Source: Pontixanthobacter aquaemixtae
GTDB lineage: Bacteria > Pseudomonadota > Alphaproteobacteria > Sphingomonadales > Sphingomonadaceae
Direction: 5' to 3'
Length of the DNA: 64,000 nt
Assembly (NCBI RefSeq): GCF_009827395.1
Contig: NZ_WTYX01000001.1
Location: 1-64,000 of the forward strand
The notes below the pieces were generated by a model. That model had not been told where the DNA came from, did not search any database, and saw nothing but the letters and a program-made list of their open reading frames with translations. This document shows, piece after piece, positions 17,370-24,722 of the stretch; position 1 is the stretch's first letter, and every line of letters begins with the position of its first letter. The position numbers were made by a program, and so were the translations under genes.

Positions 17370-18116
17370 ATGGCAGAATCCAAATCAGCCAAACTCTATC
17401 GCATGGTCATGGAGGACCATGTCTGCCCCTATGGCATCAAGTCCAAATGGCTGCTGGAAAGCAAGGGATATGCTGTCGAGGACCACCACCTGACAACGCG
17501 CGAGGAAACCGATGCGTTCAAGGAAAAGCACGCGGTCAAAACAACGCCGCAGACCTGGATCGGCAGCGAACGCATCGGCGGCTATACTGATTTGCGCGCG
17601 CATTTCGGCAAGTCTGCCGATGACAATGCGACCAGCTACCGCCCGGTTATTGTGCTGTTCGTGATGATGGCCCTGATGGCAGCGGGCGCGGCGTGGGTGG
17701 CGACGGGCAAGCCCGCTTCTATTCTTGCGGTGGAATGGTTTGTCAGCTTCTCTATGTGCGGCCTTGCCTATCTGAAGCTGCGCGATGTCGAGAGCTTCTC
17801 GACAATGTTCCTCAATTACGATCTACTGGCCAAGCGCTGGGTGCCATACGGATATGTCTATCCCTTCGCGGAAGGTTTGGCCGGTGTGCTGATGACCGCG
17901 CATATCCTCAACTGGGTTTCGATACCCGTGGCGCTGACGATCGGGACCATCGGCGCGGTCAGCGTTTTCAAGGCAATCTATATCGACAAGCGGGAACTCA
18001 AATGCGCCTGTGTCGGCGGCGACAGCAATGTGCCGCTGGGCTTTGTTTCGCTGACCGAAAACCTGTCGATGATCGCAATGGCGATCTGGATGTTGGCAAA
18101 ACCGGCGCTGGCCTAA
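17370..18116 (+). CDS. Glutaredoxin-MauE/DoxX-type fusion membrane protein
   Basis: A 248-residue protein with two parts. Residues 8-80 look like a glutaredoxin: YRMVMEDHVCPYGIKSKWLL with a single active Cys19 in CPYG, then KTTPQTWIGSERIGGYTDL, the TP-cis-proline region. Residues 90-247 hold four membrane segments and the MauE-family signature CACVGGDSNVPLGFVSLTEN. MauE-type proteins are associated with disulfide or redox chemistry at the membrane. Position directly after csoR suggests copper-induced expression and a role in thiol protection or copper delivery, which is inference. Codon use resembles that of its neighbours. Confidence 0.8.
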   Translation: MAESKSAKLYRMVMEDHVCPYGIKSKWLLESKGYAVEDHHLTTREETDAFKEKHAVKTTPQTWIGSERIGGYTDLRAHFGKSADDNATSYRPVIVLFVMMALMAAGAAWVATGKPASILAVEWFVSFSMCGLAYLKLRDVESFSTMFLNYDLLAKRWVPYGYVYPFAEGLAGVLMTAHILNWVSIPVALTIGTIGAVSVFKAIYIDKRELKCACVGGDSNVPLGFVSLTENLSMIAMAIWMLAKPALA

Positions 18117-18157
18117 CCGCTCGTACAGCGGCAACCGGCCAGCGCCGGAATTTTCTA

Positions 18158-18535
18158 CTAAACCCGCATCATCGTGCAGACTTTGTTGCCTGCCGGATCG
18201 CGCAGATAGGCGAGGTACAGTTTCATCCCTGCGCCTTCGCGGATGCCCGGCGGATCTTCGATTTCGGTGCCGCCATTGGCCGCACCCGCTTTGTGCCAGG
18301 CATCGGCTTGCTCGGTGCTTTCGACCGCGAACCCGATTGTCGAACCATTGCCGCAGCTTGCGGCCTCGCCGTCAATCGGCTTGGTCACCATGAACACACC
18401 GCCATTGTGCAAATACATGATCCGTCCGCCCGGATCGACGATCCCTTCGCGGCCACCGATTGCGGTAAAGCAAGCGTCGTAGAATTTCTTGGCGGCATCA
18501 AGATCGTCTGCCCCCAGCATTACGTGACTGAACAT
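18158..18535 (-). CDS. VOC (glyoxalase-like) family protein
   Basis: A 125-residue protein with the VOC fold pattern. It opens MFSHVMLGADDLDAAKKFYDACF, has a central GGVFMVTKPIDG block, and closes YLAYLRDPAGNKVC. The first His and the late Asp/Glu are consistent with a metal site. Family members include glyoxalase I and dioxygenases; no specific substrate can be assigned. It is 25 bases downstream of a second VOC gene with about the same layout, suggesting duplication. The adhC neighbourhood suggests detoxification of aldehydes or glutathione adducts. Confidence 0.78.
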   Translation of the reverse strand: MFSHVMLGADDLDAAKKFYDACFTAIGGREGIVDPGGRIMYLHNGGVFMVTKPIDGEAASCGNGSTIGFAVESTEQADAWHKAGAANGGTEIEDPPGIREGAGMKLYLAYLRDPAGNKVCTMMRV

Positions 18536-18560
18536 CGTATGATTTCCCTAATTCAAGCGG

Positions 18561-18953
18561 TCATGCAGGACGGTGAAGACCGCAAATTTTGTGGCCGTCA
18601 GGATCGGTGAAATAACACAGATACATCGGCCCCATGCTGCCTTCGCGCAGGCCCGGAGGGTCTTCGATGCTGGTGCCGCCATTGGCCACGGCCACGTCGT
18701 GCAGTTCCTGGACCTGCTCGGGCGAATTGCAGACAAAGCCGATGGTGCTGCCGTTTGATGCCTGTACAGGCTTGCCATTGATCGGTTCGCTGACGCTGAA
18801 AGTCGATCCGTCATGCGTATAGAACAGCCGGGTCTGGCCGGTGTCGTTAACATGCGCCATCGGTTCGCCCGCGCCCAGCACGCCCAGCACGGCATTGTAG
18901 AAGGTCTTCGATTTCTCGATATCGCCCGATCCAACCATAATATGATTTAGCAT
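18561..18953 (-). CDS. VOC (glyoxalase-like) family protein, paralogue of the preceding gene
   Basis: A 130-residue VOC protein: MLNHIMVGSGDIEKSKTFYNAVL at the start, STFSVSEPINGKP in the middle, and YLCYFTDPDGHKICGLH at the end. It shares the NGSTIGF and GGTxIEDPPGxREG blocks with the gene at 18158-18535, which indicates a tandem duplication. The substrate is unknown. It probably belongs to the adhC-cupin-VOC-VOC unit on the minus strand. Confidence 0.78.
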   Translation of the reverse strand: MLNHIMVGSGDIEKSKTFYNAVLGVLGAGEPMAHVNDTGQTRLFYTHDGSTFSVSEPINGKPVQASNGSTIGFVCNSPEQVQELHDVAVANGGTSIEDPPGLREGSMGPMYLCYFTDPDGHKICGLHRPA

Positions 18954-18978
18954 TGTCTTCTCTCCTTATCGGTTTGCG

Positions 18979-19347
18979 TTACAGATCGACTGCCTTGGTG
19001 GCGGTCGCTTCATTTCCGGTGTTGGGTGTGTCTGCCGCATCCATGACGAATACTTTCGCCTCGCCATGCGGCGCGCGCGGCCGGTGTTCGGTCCCGCGCG
19101 GAACGATGATCATTTCGCCCGCGCCAAGCGTTTCGGTGCGATCCCTGAAATCGATTTCCAGCTGGCCGTCCACCACCAGAAACATCTCGTCCGTATCGGC
19201 GTGATGGTGCCAATGGAAATCGCCTTCCAACTTGCACAGCCGCACTTCGTTGTGATTGAACCGCGCAACGATCTTGGGGGACCATTGATCGCTGAAAGCC
19301 GGGAATTTCTCGGCCAGAATGACTTTCGAAGGCGCGTGCCCAGCCAT
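18979..19347 (-). CDS. Cupin-domain protein
   Basis: A 122-residue single-domain cupin. Motif 1 is HWHHHADTDEMFLVVDGQLEI and motif 2 appears as GAGEMIIVPRGTEHRP. The His-rich motif 1 and the His in motif 2 suggest a bound metal ion. The start ATG at 19347 overlaps the stop of adhC (TGATG), so the two are coupled. The function is unknown; the position suggests a role related to formaldehyde or glutathione adduct metabolism, but nothing in the sequence proves it. Confidence 0.75.
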   Translation of the reverse strand: MAGHAPSKVILAEKFPAFSDQWSPKIVARFNHNEVRLCKLEGDFHWHHHADTDEMFLVVDGQLEIDFRDRTETLGAGEMIIVPRGTEHRPRAPHGEAKVFVMDAADTPNTGNEATATKAVDL

Positions 19348-20453
19348 CAATAAACCACGACGCTGCGGATGCTCTCGCCCGCATGCATCAGGTCGAAACC
19401 TTTGTTGATTTCTTCCAAAGTCAATTGATGCGTGATCATCGGGTCGATCTGGATTTTGCCGTTCATATACCAGTCGACGATTTTGGGCACATCGGTGCGG
19501 CCCTTTGCCCCGCCAAAGGCTGTGCCGCGCCAATTGCGGCCCGTCACAAGCTGGAAAGGGCGCGTGGCAATTTCCTTGCCCGCTTCGGCCACACCGATGA
19601 TGATGCTGGTACCCCAGCCCTTGTGGCAGCTTTCCAGTGCCTGGCGCATGACATCGGTGTTTCCCGTGCAGTCGAAAGTGTAGTCCGCGCCGCCATCGAG
19701 CATATTAACTAGCGTTTCGACAACATCGCCGACATCCTTCGGATTCACAAAGTCGGTCATGCCGAACTTGCGGCCCCATTCTTCGCGCGCAGGGTTGATA
19801 TCGACGCCGACAATCCGGTCGGCCCCCGCCATTTTTGCGCCCTGGAGCACATTCAGGCCAATCCCGCCAAGGCCGAACACCACGACATTGTCCCCCGGCT
19901 GGACTTTCGCGGTGTTGGTCACCGCGCCGACACCGGTGGTCACGCCGCAACCGACATAGCAACTGGTTTCAAAAGGCGCGTCCTCGCGGATTTTGGCGAC
20001 CGCGATTTCGGGAAGGACAGTGAAATTGGAGAAGGTCGAACAACCCATATAGTGGTAGATCGTCTCGCCCTTATAGGAAAAGCGGCTGGTCCCGTCAGGC
20101 ATCAGCCCTTTGCCCTGCGTTTCGCGGATCGCGCTGCACAGATTGGTTTTGCCCGAAAGGCACATTTTGCACTGGCGGCATTCGGGTGTGTAGAGCGGGA
20201 TAACGTGATCATCGGGCGCGACCGATGTCACACCTGCGCCCACTTCGCGGACAATTCCGGCGCCTTCATGTCCCAGCACGCTGGGGAAAATGCCTTCGTT
20301 GTCAAACCCGTCGAGGGTGTAGGCATCGGTATGGCAAATACCCGTCGCCATAATCTCGACCAGCACCTCGCCTTCTTTCGGGCCCTCCAGATCAAGCTCG
20401 ACAATCTCGAGCGGCTTCTTGGCTTCGAAAGCAACGGCGGCGCGGGTTTTCAT
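19347..20453 (-). CDS. adhC: S-(hydroxymethyl)glutathione dehydrogenase / class III alcohol dehydrogenase
   Basis: A 368-residue zinc-dependent alcohol dehydrogenase. It opens [25 protein letters not shown], has the catalytic zinc motif [12 protein letters not shown] and GHEGAGIV, and the structural zinc cysteines in [17 protein letters not shown]. The class III-specific [22 protein letters not shown] and the Rossmann [16 protein letters not shown] are present. It oxidises the formaldehyde-glutathione adduct to S-formylglutathione, the substrate of FghA at 13252-14085. The ATG at 20453 is the family start; the upstream extension to 20513 is not. Confidence 0.94.
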   Translation of the reverse strand: MKTRAAVAFEAKKPLEIVELDLEGPKEGEVLVEIMATGICHTDAYTLDGFDNEGIFPSVLGHEGAGIVREVGAGVTSVAPDDHVIPLYTPECRQCKMCLSGKTNLCSAIRETQGKGLMPDGTSRFSYKGETIYHYMGCSTFSNFTVLPEIAVAKIREDAPFETSCYVGCGVTTGVGAVTNTAKVQPGDNVVVFGLGGIGLNVLQGAKMAGADRIVGVDINPAREEWGRKFGMTDFVNPKDVGDVVETLVNMLDGGADYTFDCTGNTDVMRQALESCHKGWGTSIIIGVAEAGKEIATRPFQLVTGRNWRGTAFGGAKGRTDVPKIVDWYMNGKIQIDPMITHQLTLEEINKGFDLMHAGESIRSVVVY

Positions 20454-20496
20454 TGGACGCGATTCTCCTGTCTGTGATCGGTTTCTTTTCAAGACT

Positions 20497-20557
20497 GTGG
20501 AGCGTCCCGTCAACCGATTAGGCCCGCCAACCGATTGGAAAGGCCGGATCGCTCCAC
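20497..20557. repeat. Inverted repeat with internal direct repeat between adhC and an aldehyde dehydrogenase gene
   Basis: GTGGAGCG at 20497-20504 is perfectly complementary to CGCTCCAC at 20550-20557, enclosing 45 bases. Inside, CAACCGATT occurs twice (20511-20519 and 20528-20536). It lies upstream of adhC and downstream of the aldehyde dehydrogenase, so it could be a control site or part of a terminator. No T-run follows. Confidence 0.4.
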
Positions 20558-20568
20558 GCAGCTAGGGG

Positions 20569-21999
20569 TCAGCCAACATGCACCGATTTGGTGACCATGC
20601 AGGCCATGATCCCTTCGCGGCCGTCCTCATGCCCGTGGCCTGACCATTTGACCCCGCCAAACGGCATGTCGACCGCGCTCACACTGCCGGCATTGATAGC
20701 CAGCATTCCGGACTCGACTTGGGCAATCAGCCGTTCCTGGCGCCCGGCATCTTCGGTCCAGGCATAGGCCGCCAAACCATAGGGAAGGCGGTTGGCTTCG
20801 GCGACCATTTCAGCCTCGCCCGCAAACCGGTTGAGAATGGCGACCGAGCCGAACGGTTCTTCATTCATGATTTCTGCGTCGACCGGCACATCGCTGAGCA
20901 CGGTGGGTTCGTAAAAATATCCCTGATTGCCAATACGCTCGCCGCCCGAAAGCAGCTTTGCACCGTGCGCAACGGCATCTTTGACCATCCGTTCTATCTG
21001 GTCGGGACCACGGCTGTTGGCCATCGGCCCGACCTGTATGCCATCCTCCAGACCATTGCCGACTTTCAGCGCTTTGACCCGTTCGACAAAACCGTCGCGG
21101 AATTGGTCAAACACCGGCTCCTCGATCAGAAAGCGAGTCGGGCTGACGCAGACCTGCCCCGCATTTCTGAAGGCGTTGGCGGCCATCTGGTCGAGAGCCT
21201 TGTCCAGATTGGCGTCGTCAAACACCATCACCGGTCCGTGCCCGCCCAATTCCATAGTGGTGCGCTTCAGATCCTCGGCCGCGAGTTTGCTCAGATGCTT
21301 CCCGACAGCGGTTGAGCCGGTGAAACTGAGCTTGCGAATGATCGGCGATCCCAGAAGGTGGCGGCTGACTTCATCGGGTACGCCGAACACGACCTGGCAA
21401 ACATCACCGGGCAATCCGGCATCGAGCAGGCATTGCACCGTGGCGAGCGCCGCTGCGGGTGTTTCTTCAGACGGTTTGACAATGACAGAGCAGCCCGCCG
21501 CAATCGCGCCGCCGACTTTGCGCGCGATGTTGAGCGAGGGGAAGTTCCACGGCGCAAATGCGGCGACGGGGCCAACGGGTTCGTAACGGACTTCCGCGCG
21601 CTTGCCCTCTGGCCGGTCGAGCGTCCGGCCTTCGATGCCGGGCAGTTCCCGGGCGTAAAATTCCAGCAGCATCGCGCCGTAAATAATCTCGCCCTTGGCT
21701 TCGCCAACCGGCTTGCCCTGCTCGAGAGTCAGGATTTCGGCAATTGTCCCTGCGCGTTCGCGGATCAATGCTCCGGCCTTGGTCAGCACTGCCGCGCGCT
21801 GTTCCACCGGTGCGGTGCGCCACATCGCGAAACCCTTTGCCGAATTGGCCAATGCGGCGTCGAGATCGTCTGCGCTTGCATGCGGCAATTTGCCGAGCAC
21901 ATCGCCGGTTGCAGGGTTCAACACCTCTTCGGTCTTGCGGCTTTCGCCCGACACTTGGTTTCCGCCGATGAGTAAGTGCAGTGCCGGATAGGTGCTCAT
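20569..21999 (-). CDS. NAD(P)-dependent aldehyde dehydrogenase, succinate-semialdehyde dehydrogenase type
   Basis: A 476-residue protein with standard ALDH motifs: FAPWNFPSLNIARKVGGA, KPSEETPAAALA, FTGSTAVGKHLS, the general base region MELGGHGPVMVFDDA, the catalytic cysteine in FRNAGQVCVSPTR, and EEPFGSVAILNRF. The MDMPFGGVKWSGHGHEDG end matches the succinate-semialdehyde dehydrogenase-like branch. The precise substrate is uncertain. The ATG at 21999 was preferred over a TTG two codons earlier. It may add aldehyde-clearing capacity to the adjacent formaldehyde genes. Confidence 0.88.
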   Translation of the reverse strand: MSTYPALHLLIGGNQVSGESRKTEEVLNPATGDVLGKLPHASADDLDAALANSAKGFAMWRTAPVEQRAAVLTKAGALIRERAGTIAEILTLEQGKPVGEAKGEIIYGAMLLEFYARELPGIEGRTLDRPEGKRAEVRYEPVGPVAAFAPWNFPSLNIARKVGGAIAAGCSVIVKPSEETPAAALATVQCLLDAGLPGDVCQVVFGVPDEVSRHLLGSPIIRKLSFTGSTAVGKHLSKLAAEDLKRTTMELGGHGPVMVFDDANLDKALDQMAANAFRNAGQVCVSPTRFLIEEPVFDQFRDGFVERVKALKVGNGLEDGIQVGPMANSRGPDQIERMVKDAVAHGAKLLSGGERIGNQGYFYEPTVLSDVPVDAEIMNEEPFGSVAILNRFAGEAEMVAEANRLPYGLAAYAWTEDAGRQERLIAQVESGMLAINAGSVSAVDMPFGGVKWSGHGHEDGREGIMACMVTKSVHVG

Positions 22000-22121
22000 A
22001 TTCAATTCCTTGTTTGTCGCTGCGCGCTACGTGGGGGTGGGGGCCGCGACTTTCCAGCACTTTCAAAATTTCGAAGGCTTGGCAGGTGAATATTCAGCTT
22101 GGCGGGTGTAAGGCGCAGCCC

Positions 22122-22529
22122 ATGAACATCGGAACCAGATTTGCCCGCGTCTTGGCCGCTTTTGCATCGGCTTTTGCATTGGCGCTGCCCGCCAGTGCGC
22201 AGGAAACCGCCCCTCAGGCCGCCGAACAGGCGCCGCCGGTGGAAATTCCCCTCGAACAACAAACCGCGCTTCGCTGCGCCGCGGCCTTTGCGATCATCCA
22301 TGGCAGGCAGGATATCGGTGACGAGAAGGCTTTGTCCTATCCGCCGATGGAAGGGCGCGGCAGGGAATTCATGGTCCGTGCGGCCGTGCGCGCAATCGAC
22401 GAACTGGGTCTCGATCGCGAGGCGGTTTCCGATTTCATTACGGCTGAAGCGGCCAAGCTGAACGAGGGCGAGGATATCCACAAGATGATGCCTTCGTGCC
22501 TGATCCTGCTCGAAGCCTCGGGCCTGTAG
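22122..22529 (+). CDS. Small exported protein of unknown function
   Basis: A 135-residue protein with a signal peptide (VLAAFASAFALALPASA, cleavage near residue 24). The mature part is mostly helical, with two cysteines (LRCAAAFAIIHGRQ and MPSCLILLEASGL) that could form a disulfide. The pattern LRCAAAFA...PSCLILLE resembles small hypothetical proteins I associate with Sphingomonadales. No enzymatic motif is visible. The ATG at 22122 gives the signal peptide directly; the longer frame from 21981 overlaps the divergent aldehyde dehydrogenase gene. Confidence 0.65.
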   Translation: MNIGTRFARVLAAFASAFALALPASAQETAPQAAEQAPPVEIPLEQQTALRCAAAFAIIHGRQDIGDEKALSYPPMEGRGREFMVRAAVRAIDELGLDREAVSDFITAEAAKLNEGEDIHKMMPSCLILLEASGL

Positions 22530-22588
22530 GACGACTATTCGCGCCGCCAGCGCGCCGTTCAGCTTCCATGCATTCAGAAAATTGTACG

Positions 22589-22609
22589 TGAAGATGAACA
22601 ACATCTTCA
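22589..22609 (+). promoter_or_regulatory. Hairpin just upstream of a ribosome-binding site
   Basis: TGAAGATG (22589-22596) pairs with CATCTTCA (22602-22609) around an AACAA loop, an 8-bp perfect stem. It is followed by GGGGAGAT and the ATG at 22622. It could be a 5'-leader structure affecting translation or stability of the next gene; no T-run follows, so it is not a terminator. Confidence 0.4.
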
Positions 22610-22621
22610 GGGGAGATATCC

Positions 22622-23062
22622 ATGCGTGTTTCAATTTTCGCAGCCGCTGCTCTTGCGGCAGTTCCATTTGCGCTTTTGTCCTCGTCCGTGGCGGCGCAAG
22701 ACCAGGCAGAGCCCGCGCTTGACGAATTGACCGACAAGCTTTCCGATCCGGTCGAGCAGGACAAAATGGCGTCGATGGTCGATGCAATGGGCGAAGTTCT
22801 GTTGCAGATGCCGGTCGGCCCGCTGCTGGACGCGGCGGCGAAACTACCCGGCGCTGACATGCCCGAAATGGATCGCGATGCAACGATGCGCGATCTGGCC
22901 GGGCCCGATGCAGATGAATTGCCCGGGCAATTGTCCAGCAAAGTTCCGATGATGATGGGCATGCTGTCGGAAATGATCAAAGGCCTCGACGCGATGCGTC
23001 CGGCGCTCGAAGATATGGGCAAACAGATGCAGGAACGGATTGAGAGCCCGGCGCAATCCTGA
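22622..23062 (+). CDS. Small exported Met/Asp-rich protein of unknown function
   Basis: A 146-residue protein with a signal peptide (AAAALAAVPFALLSSSVAA). The mature sequence is acidic, rich in Met, Asp, Leu and Pro (for example VPMMMGMLSEMIKGLDAM), and largely helical. It has no cysteine after the signal and no motif I recognise. A strong GGGGAGA ribosome-binding site and a small hairpin precede the ATG. It may be a periplasmic protein; no function can be stated. Confidence 0.6.
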   Translation: MRVSIFAAAALAAVPFALLSSSVAAQDQAEPALDELTDKLSDPVEQDKMASMVDAMGEVLLQMPVGPLLDAAAKLPGADMPEMDRDATMRDLAGPDADELPGQLSSKVPMMMGMLSEMIKGLDAMRPALEDMGKQMQERIESPAQS

Positions 23063-23138
23063 ATTGCCACCCGTTGGCCATGCCAAAAATCGCACATGCC
23101 CGCTACGCAATCTATAGACGCGATGGTCGAGTTTGGGC

Positions 23139-23822
23139 ATGAGCGATCACATGTGGCGCCTGTACCAATTCCCTCTATGCCCGTTCAGCCGCAAGGTCCG
23201 CTTGCTGCTGAGCGAGAAGGGCGTTGCTTACGAGCTGTGGCGCGAGAATCCGTGGGAAGGCAGCGACGAGTTCTGGGCGCTCAATCCTGCGGGGCGCACG
23301 CCTGTTCTGCATGATCCGGACAAGAAGATCACCCTGTGCGATAGCCGCGCGATTTGCGAATATTTTGAAGAGACGGTCGATCAGTCGCCAATGATCAACG
23401 GCACTGTCAAAGAGCGAGCGGAAATCCGCCGTTTGATCGCGCTTTTCGACGAGAATTTCTTTGCCGATGTGACCGCGCCGTTGCTGCATGAACGGATGAA
23501 AAAGCGCCTGATCCTGCGCCAACCGCCGGATTCGCGTGCTTTGGCGCAAGCGATGAAAATGGCGCACGGCCATCTCGATTATATGGATTATCTGATCGAC
23601 ACGCGGCCCTGGCTCGCGGGCTCCCGGATGAGCCTCGCCGATCTGGCCGCCGCCGCGCAAATCAGCGTTGCCGATTATCTGGGCGGGATCGATTGGGACG
23701 GGCACGAACAGACCAAGGGCTGGTATTCCGTGTTCAAAAGCCGCCCCAGCTTCCGCCCGCTTCTGAGCGAGCGGATGGAAGTGATCCAGCCGCCCAGCCA
23801 CTATGCCGATGTGAATGCGTAG
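23139..23822 (+). CDS. Glutathione S-transferase family protein
   Basis: A 227-residue protein with an N-terminal thioredoxin-like domain: LYQFPLCPFSRKVRLLLSEKG with Cys14 in a CPFS motif, then NPAGRTPVLHD and the glutathione-binding CDSRAICEYFEE. An alpha-helical C-terminal domain follows with SLADLAAAAQISVADYLGGIDW. The CPFS site, with Cys and Ser near the N-terminus, points to a glutaredoxin-like or beta/omega-type GST rather than a Tyr-type enzyme. The substrate is unknown. The ATG at 23139 was chosen over a TTG two codons upstream. Confidence 0.82.
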   Translation: MSDHMWRLYQFPLCPFSRKVRLLLSEKGVAYELWRENPWEGSDEFWALNPAGRTPVLHDPDKKITLCDSRAICEYFEETVDQSPMINGTVKERAEIRRLIALFDENFFADVTAPLLHERMKKRLILRQPPDSRALAQAMKMAHGHLDYMDYLIDTRPWLAGSRMSLADLAAAAQISVADYLGGIDWDGHEQTKGWYSVFKSRPSFRPLLSERMEVIQPPSHYADVNA

Positions 23823-24187
23823 TTTGTTTTGAGCTGATCTATCGATCAGCCCCTCAGTCGCAGGGCGCGAGCCATCTGGCTCGCTTGGCTACCTCGCATA
23901 AGCTCGGGCGGCCGGTCGGCCTTGCGGTCCGTCCGTTGGCGGACCGGACCGCACTACGTCAGCGACGTTCGTTCTAACTCTTGGTCGCGGCAGCCATAGG
24001 GCCACGCGGCCCGCCCGCAGCGCAGCGACCGCCAGGGAGCGAAAGCGAGGATAGCCAAGTGAGCGGATGCGAACGCTGGCGCTTGAGGCCAAACAAAAAC
24101 CCACCCGGCGACTGAGGGCCTCAAACAAGAAATCCTCTGCTTGAGGCCAACAAAAACAACCCTATATCTCCCGTAAGGAGAATTAAG
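23823..24187. repeat. Intergenic element of about 270 bp with long imperfect inverted repeats
   Basis: A 365-base non-coding stretch between a GST gene and msrB. CCCTCAGTCGC at 23851-23861 is perfectly complementary to GCGACTGAGGG at 24108-24118. GCTCGCTTGGCTACCTCGC at 23879-23897 is nearly complementary to 24045-24064. The interior is very GC-rich with shorter palindromes such as GGTCCG/CGGACC. A direct repeat GCTTGAGGCCAA(A)CAAAAAC occurs at 24081-24100 and 24139-24157. The pattern resembles dispersed intergenic repeats of sphingomonads. No transposase is present. Confidence 0.6.
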
Positions 24188-24613
24188 ATGTCTGATCCCA
24201 AGACCACTACCGATGCGGAATGGCGCGAAAAGCTGACGCCGGAGCAGTTTCATATTCTCCGCGAGAAAGGCACGGAGCGCGCTTTCACCGGCGAATATGA
24301 CAAGCATTACGATGAAGGCGAATATGTCTGCGCGGCTTGCGACGCCAAGCTGTTCGAAAGCGATTCCAAATATAATAGCGGCTGCGGCTGGCCCGCATTC
24401 ACCACCCCTGCCGAAAGCGGTGCAATCGATGAGCACCGCGACACATCGCACGGCATGATCCGCACCGAAGTCACTTGCGCCAGTTGCGATGGCCATCTGG
24501 GGCATGTGTTCCCCGACGGGCCGCCCGAAGCAGGCGGGCTACGCTATTGCATCAACAGCGCGTCGCTCGACTTCAATCCGGACGGAATTTTGAAAGACGT
24601 GCCCAAGAGTTAA
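24188..24613 (+). CDS. msrB: Peptide-methionine (R)-S-oxide reductase MsrB
   Basis: A 141-residue protein with two zinc-binding CxxC pairs (CAACDAKLF and [10 protein letters not shown]), the substrate region [10 protein letters not shown], and the catalytic cysteine in [11 protein letters not shown]. It reduces methionine-R-sulfoxide in proteins. It has a good ribosome-binding site (GTAAGGAGAATTAAG) and no signal peptide, so it is cytosolic. The MsrA partner for the S-isomer is encoded separately at 39428-39964. Confidence 0.95.
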   Translation: MSDPKTTTDAEWREKLTPEQFHILREKGTERAFTGEYDKHYDEGEYVCAACDAKLFESDSKYNSGCGWPAFTTPAESGAIDEHRDTSHGMIRTEVTCASCDGHLGHVFPDGPPEAGGLRYCINSASLDFNPDGILKDVPKS

Positions 24614-24722
24614 AGTCGGCGACAACTTAACTTTCTCCGTTCACGCGGTGTTACAACTGCTCTATGCATTGATCGCTAGTATTTTGGCGCGCACTGCGCC
24701 GTTGATCAGGTGACCGGTTGCA

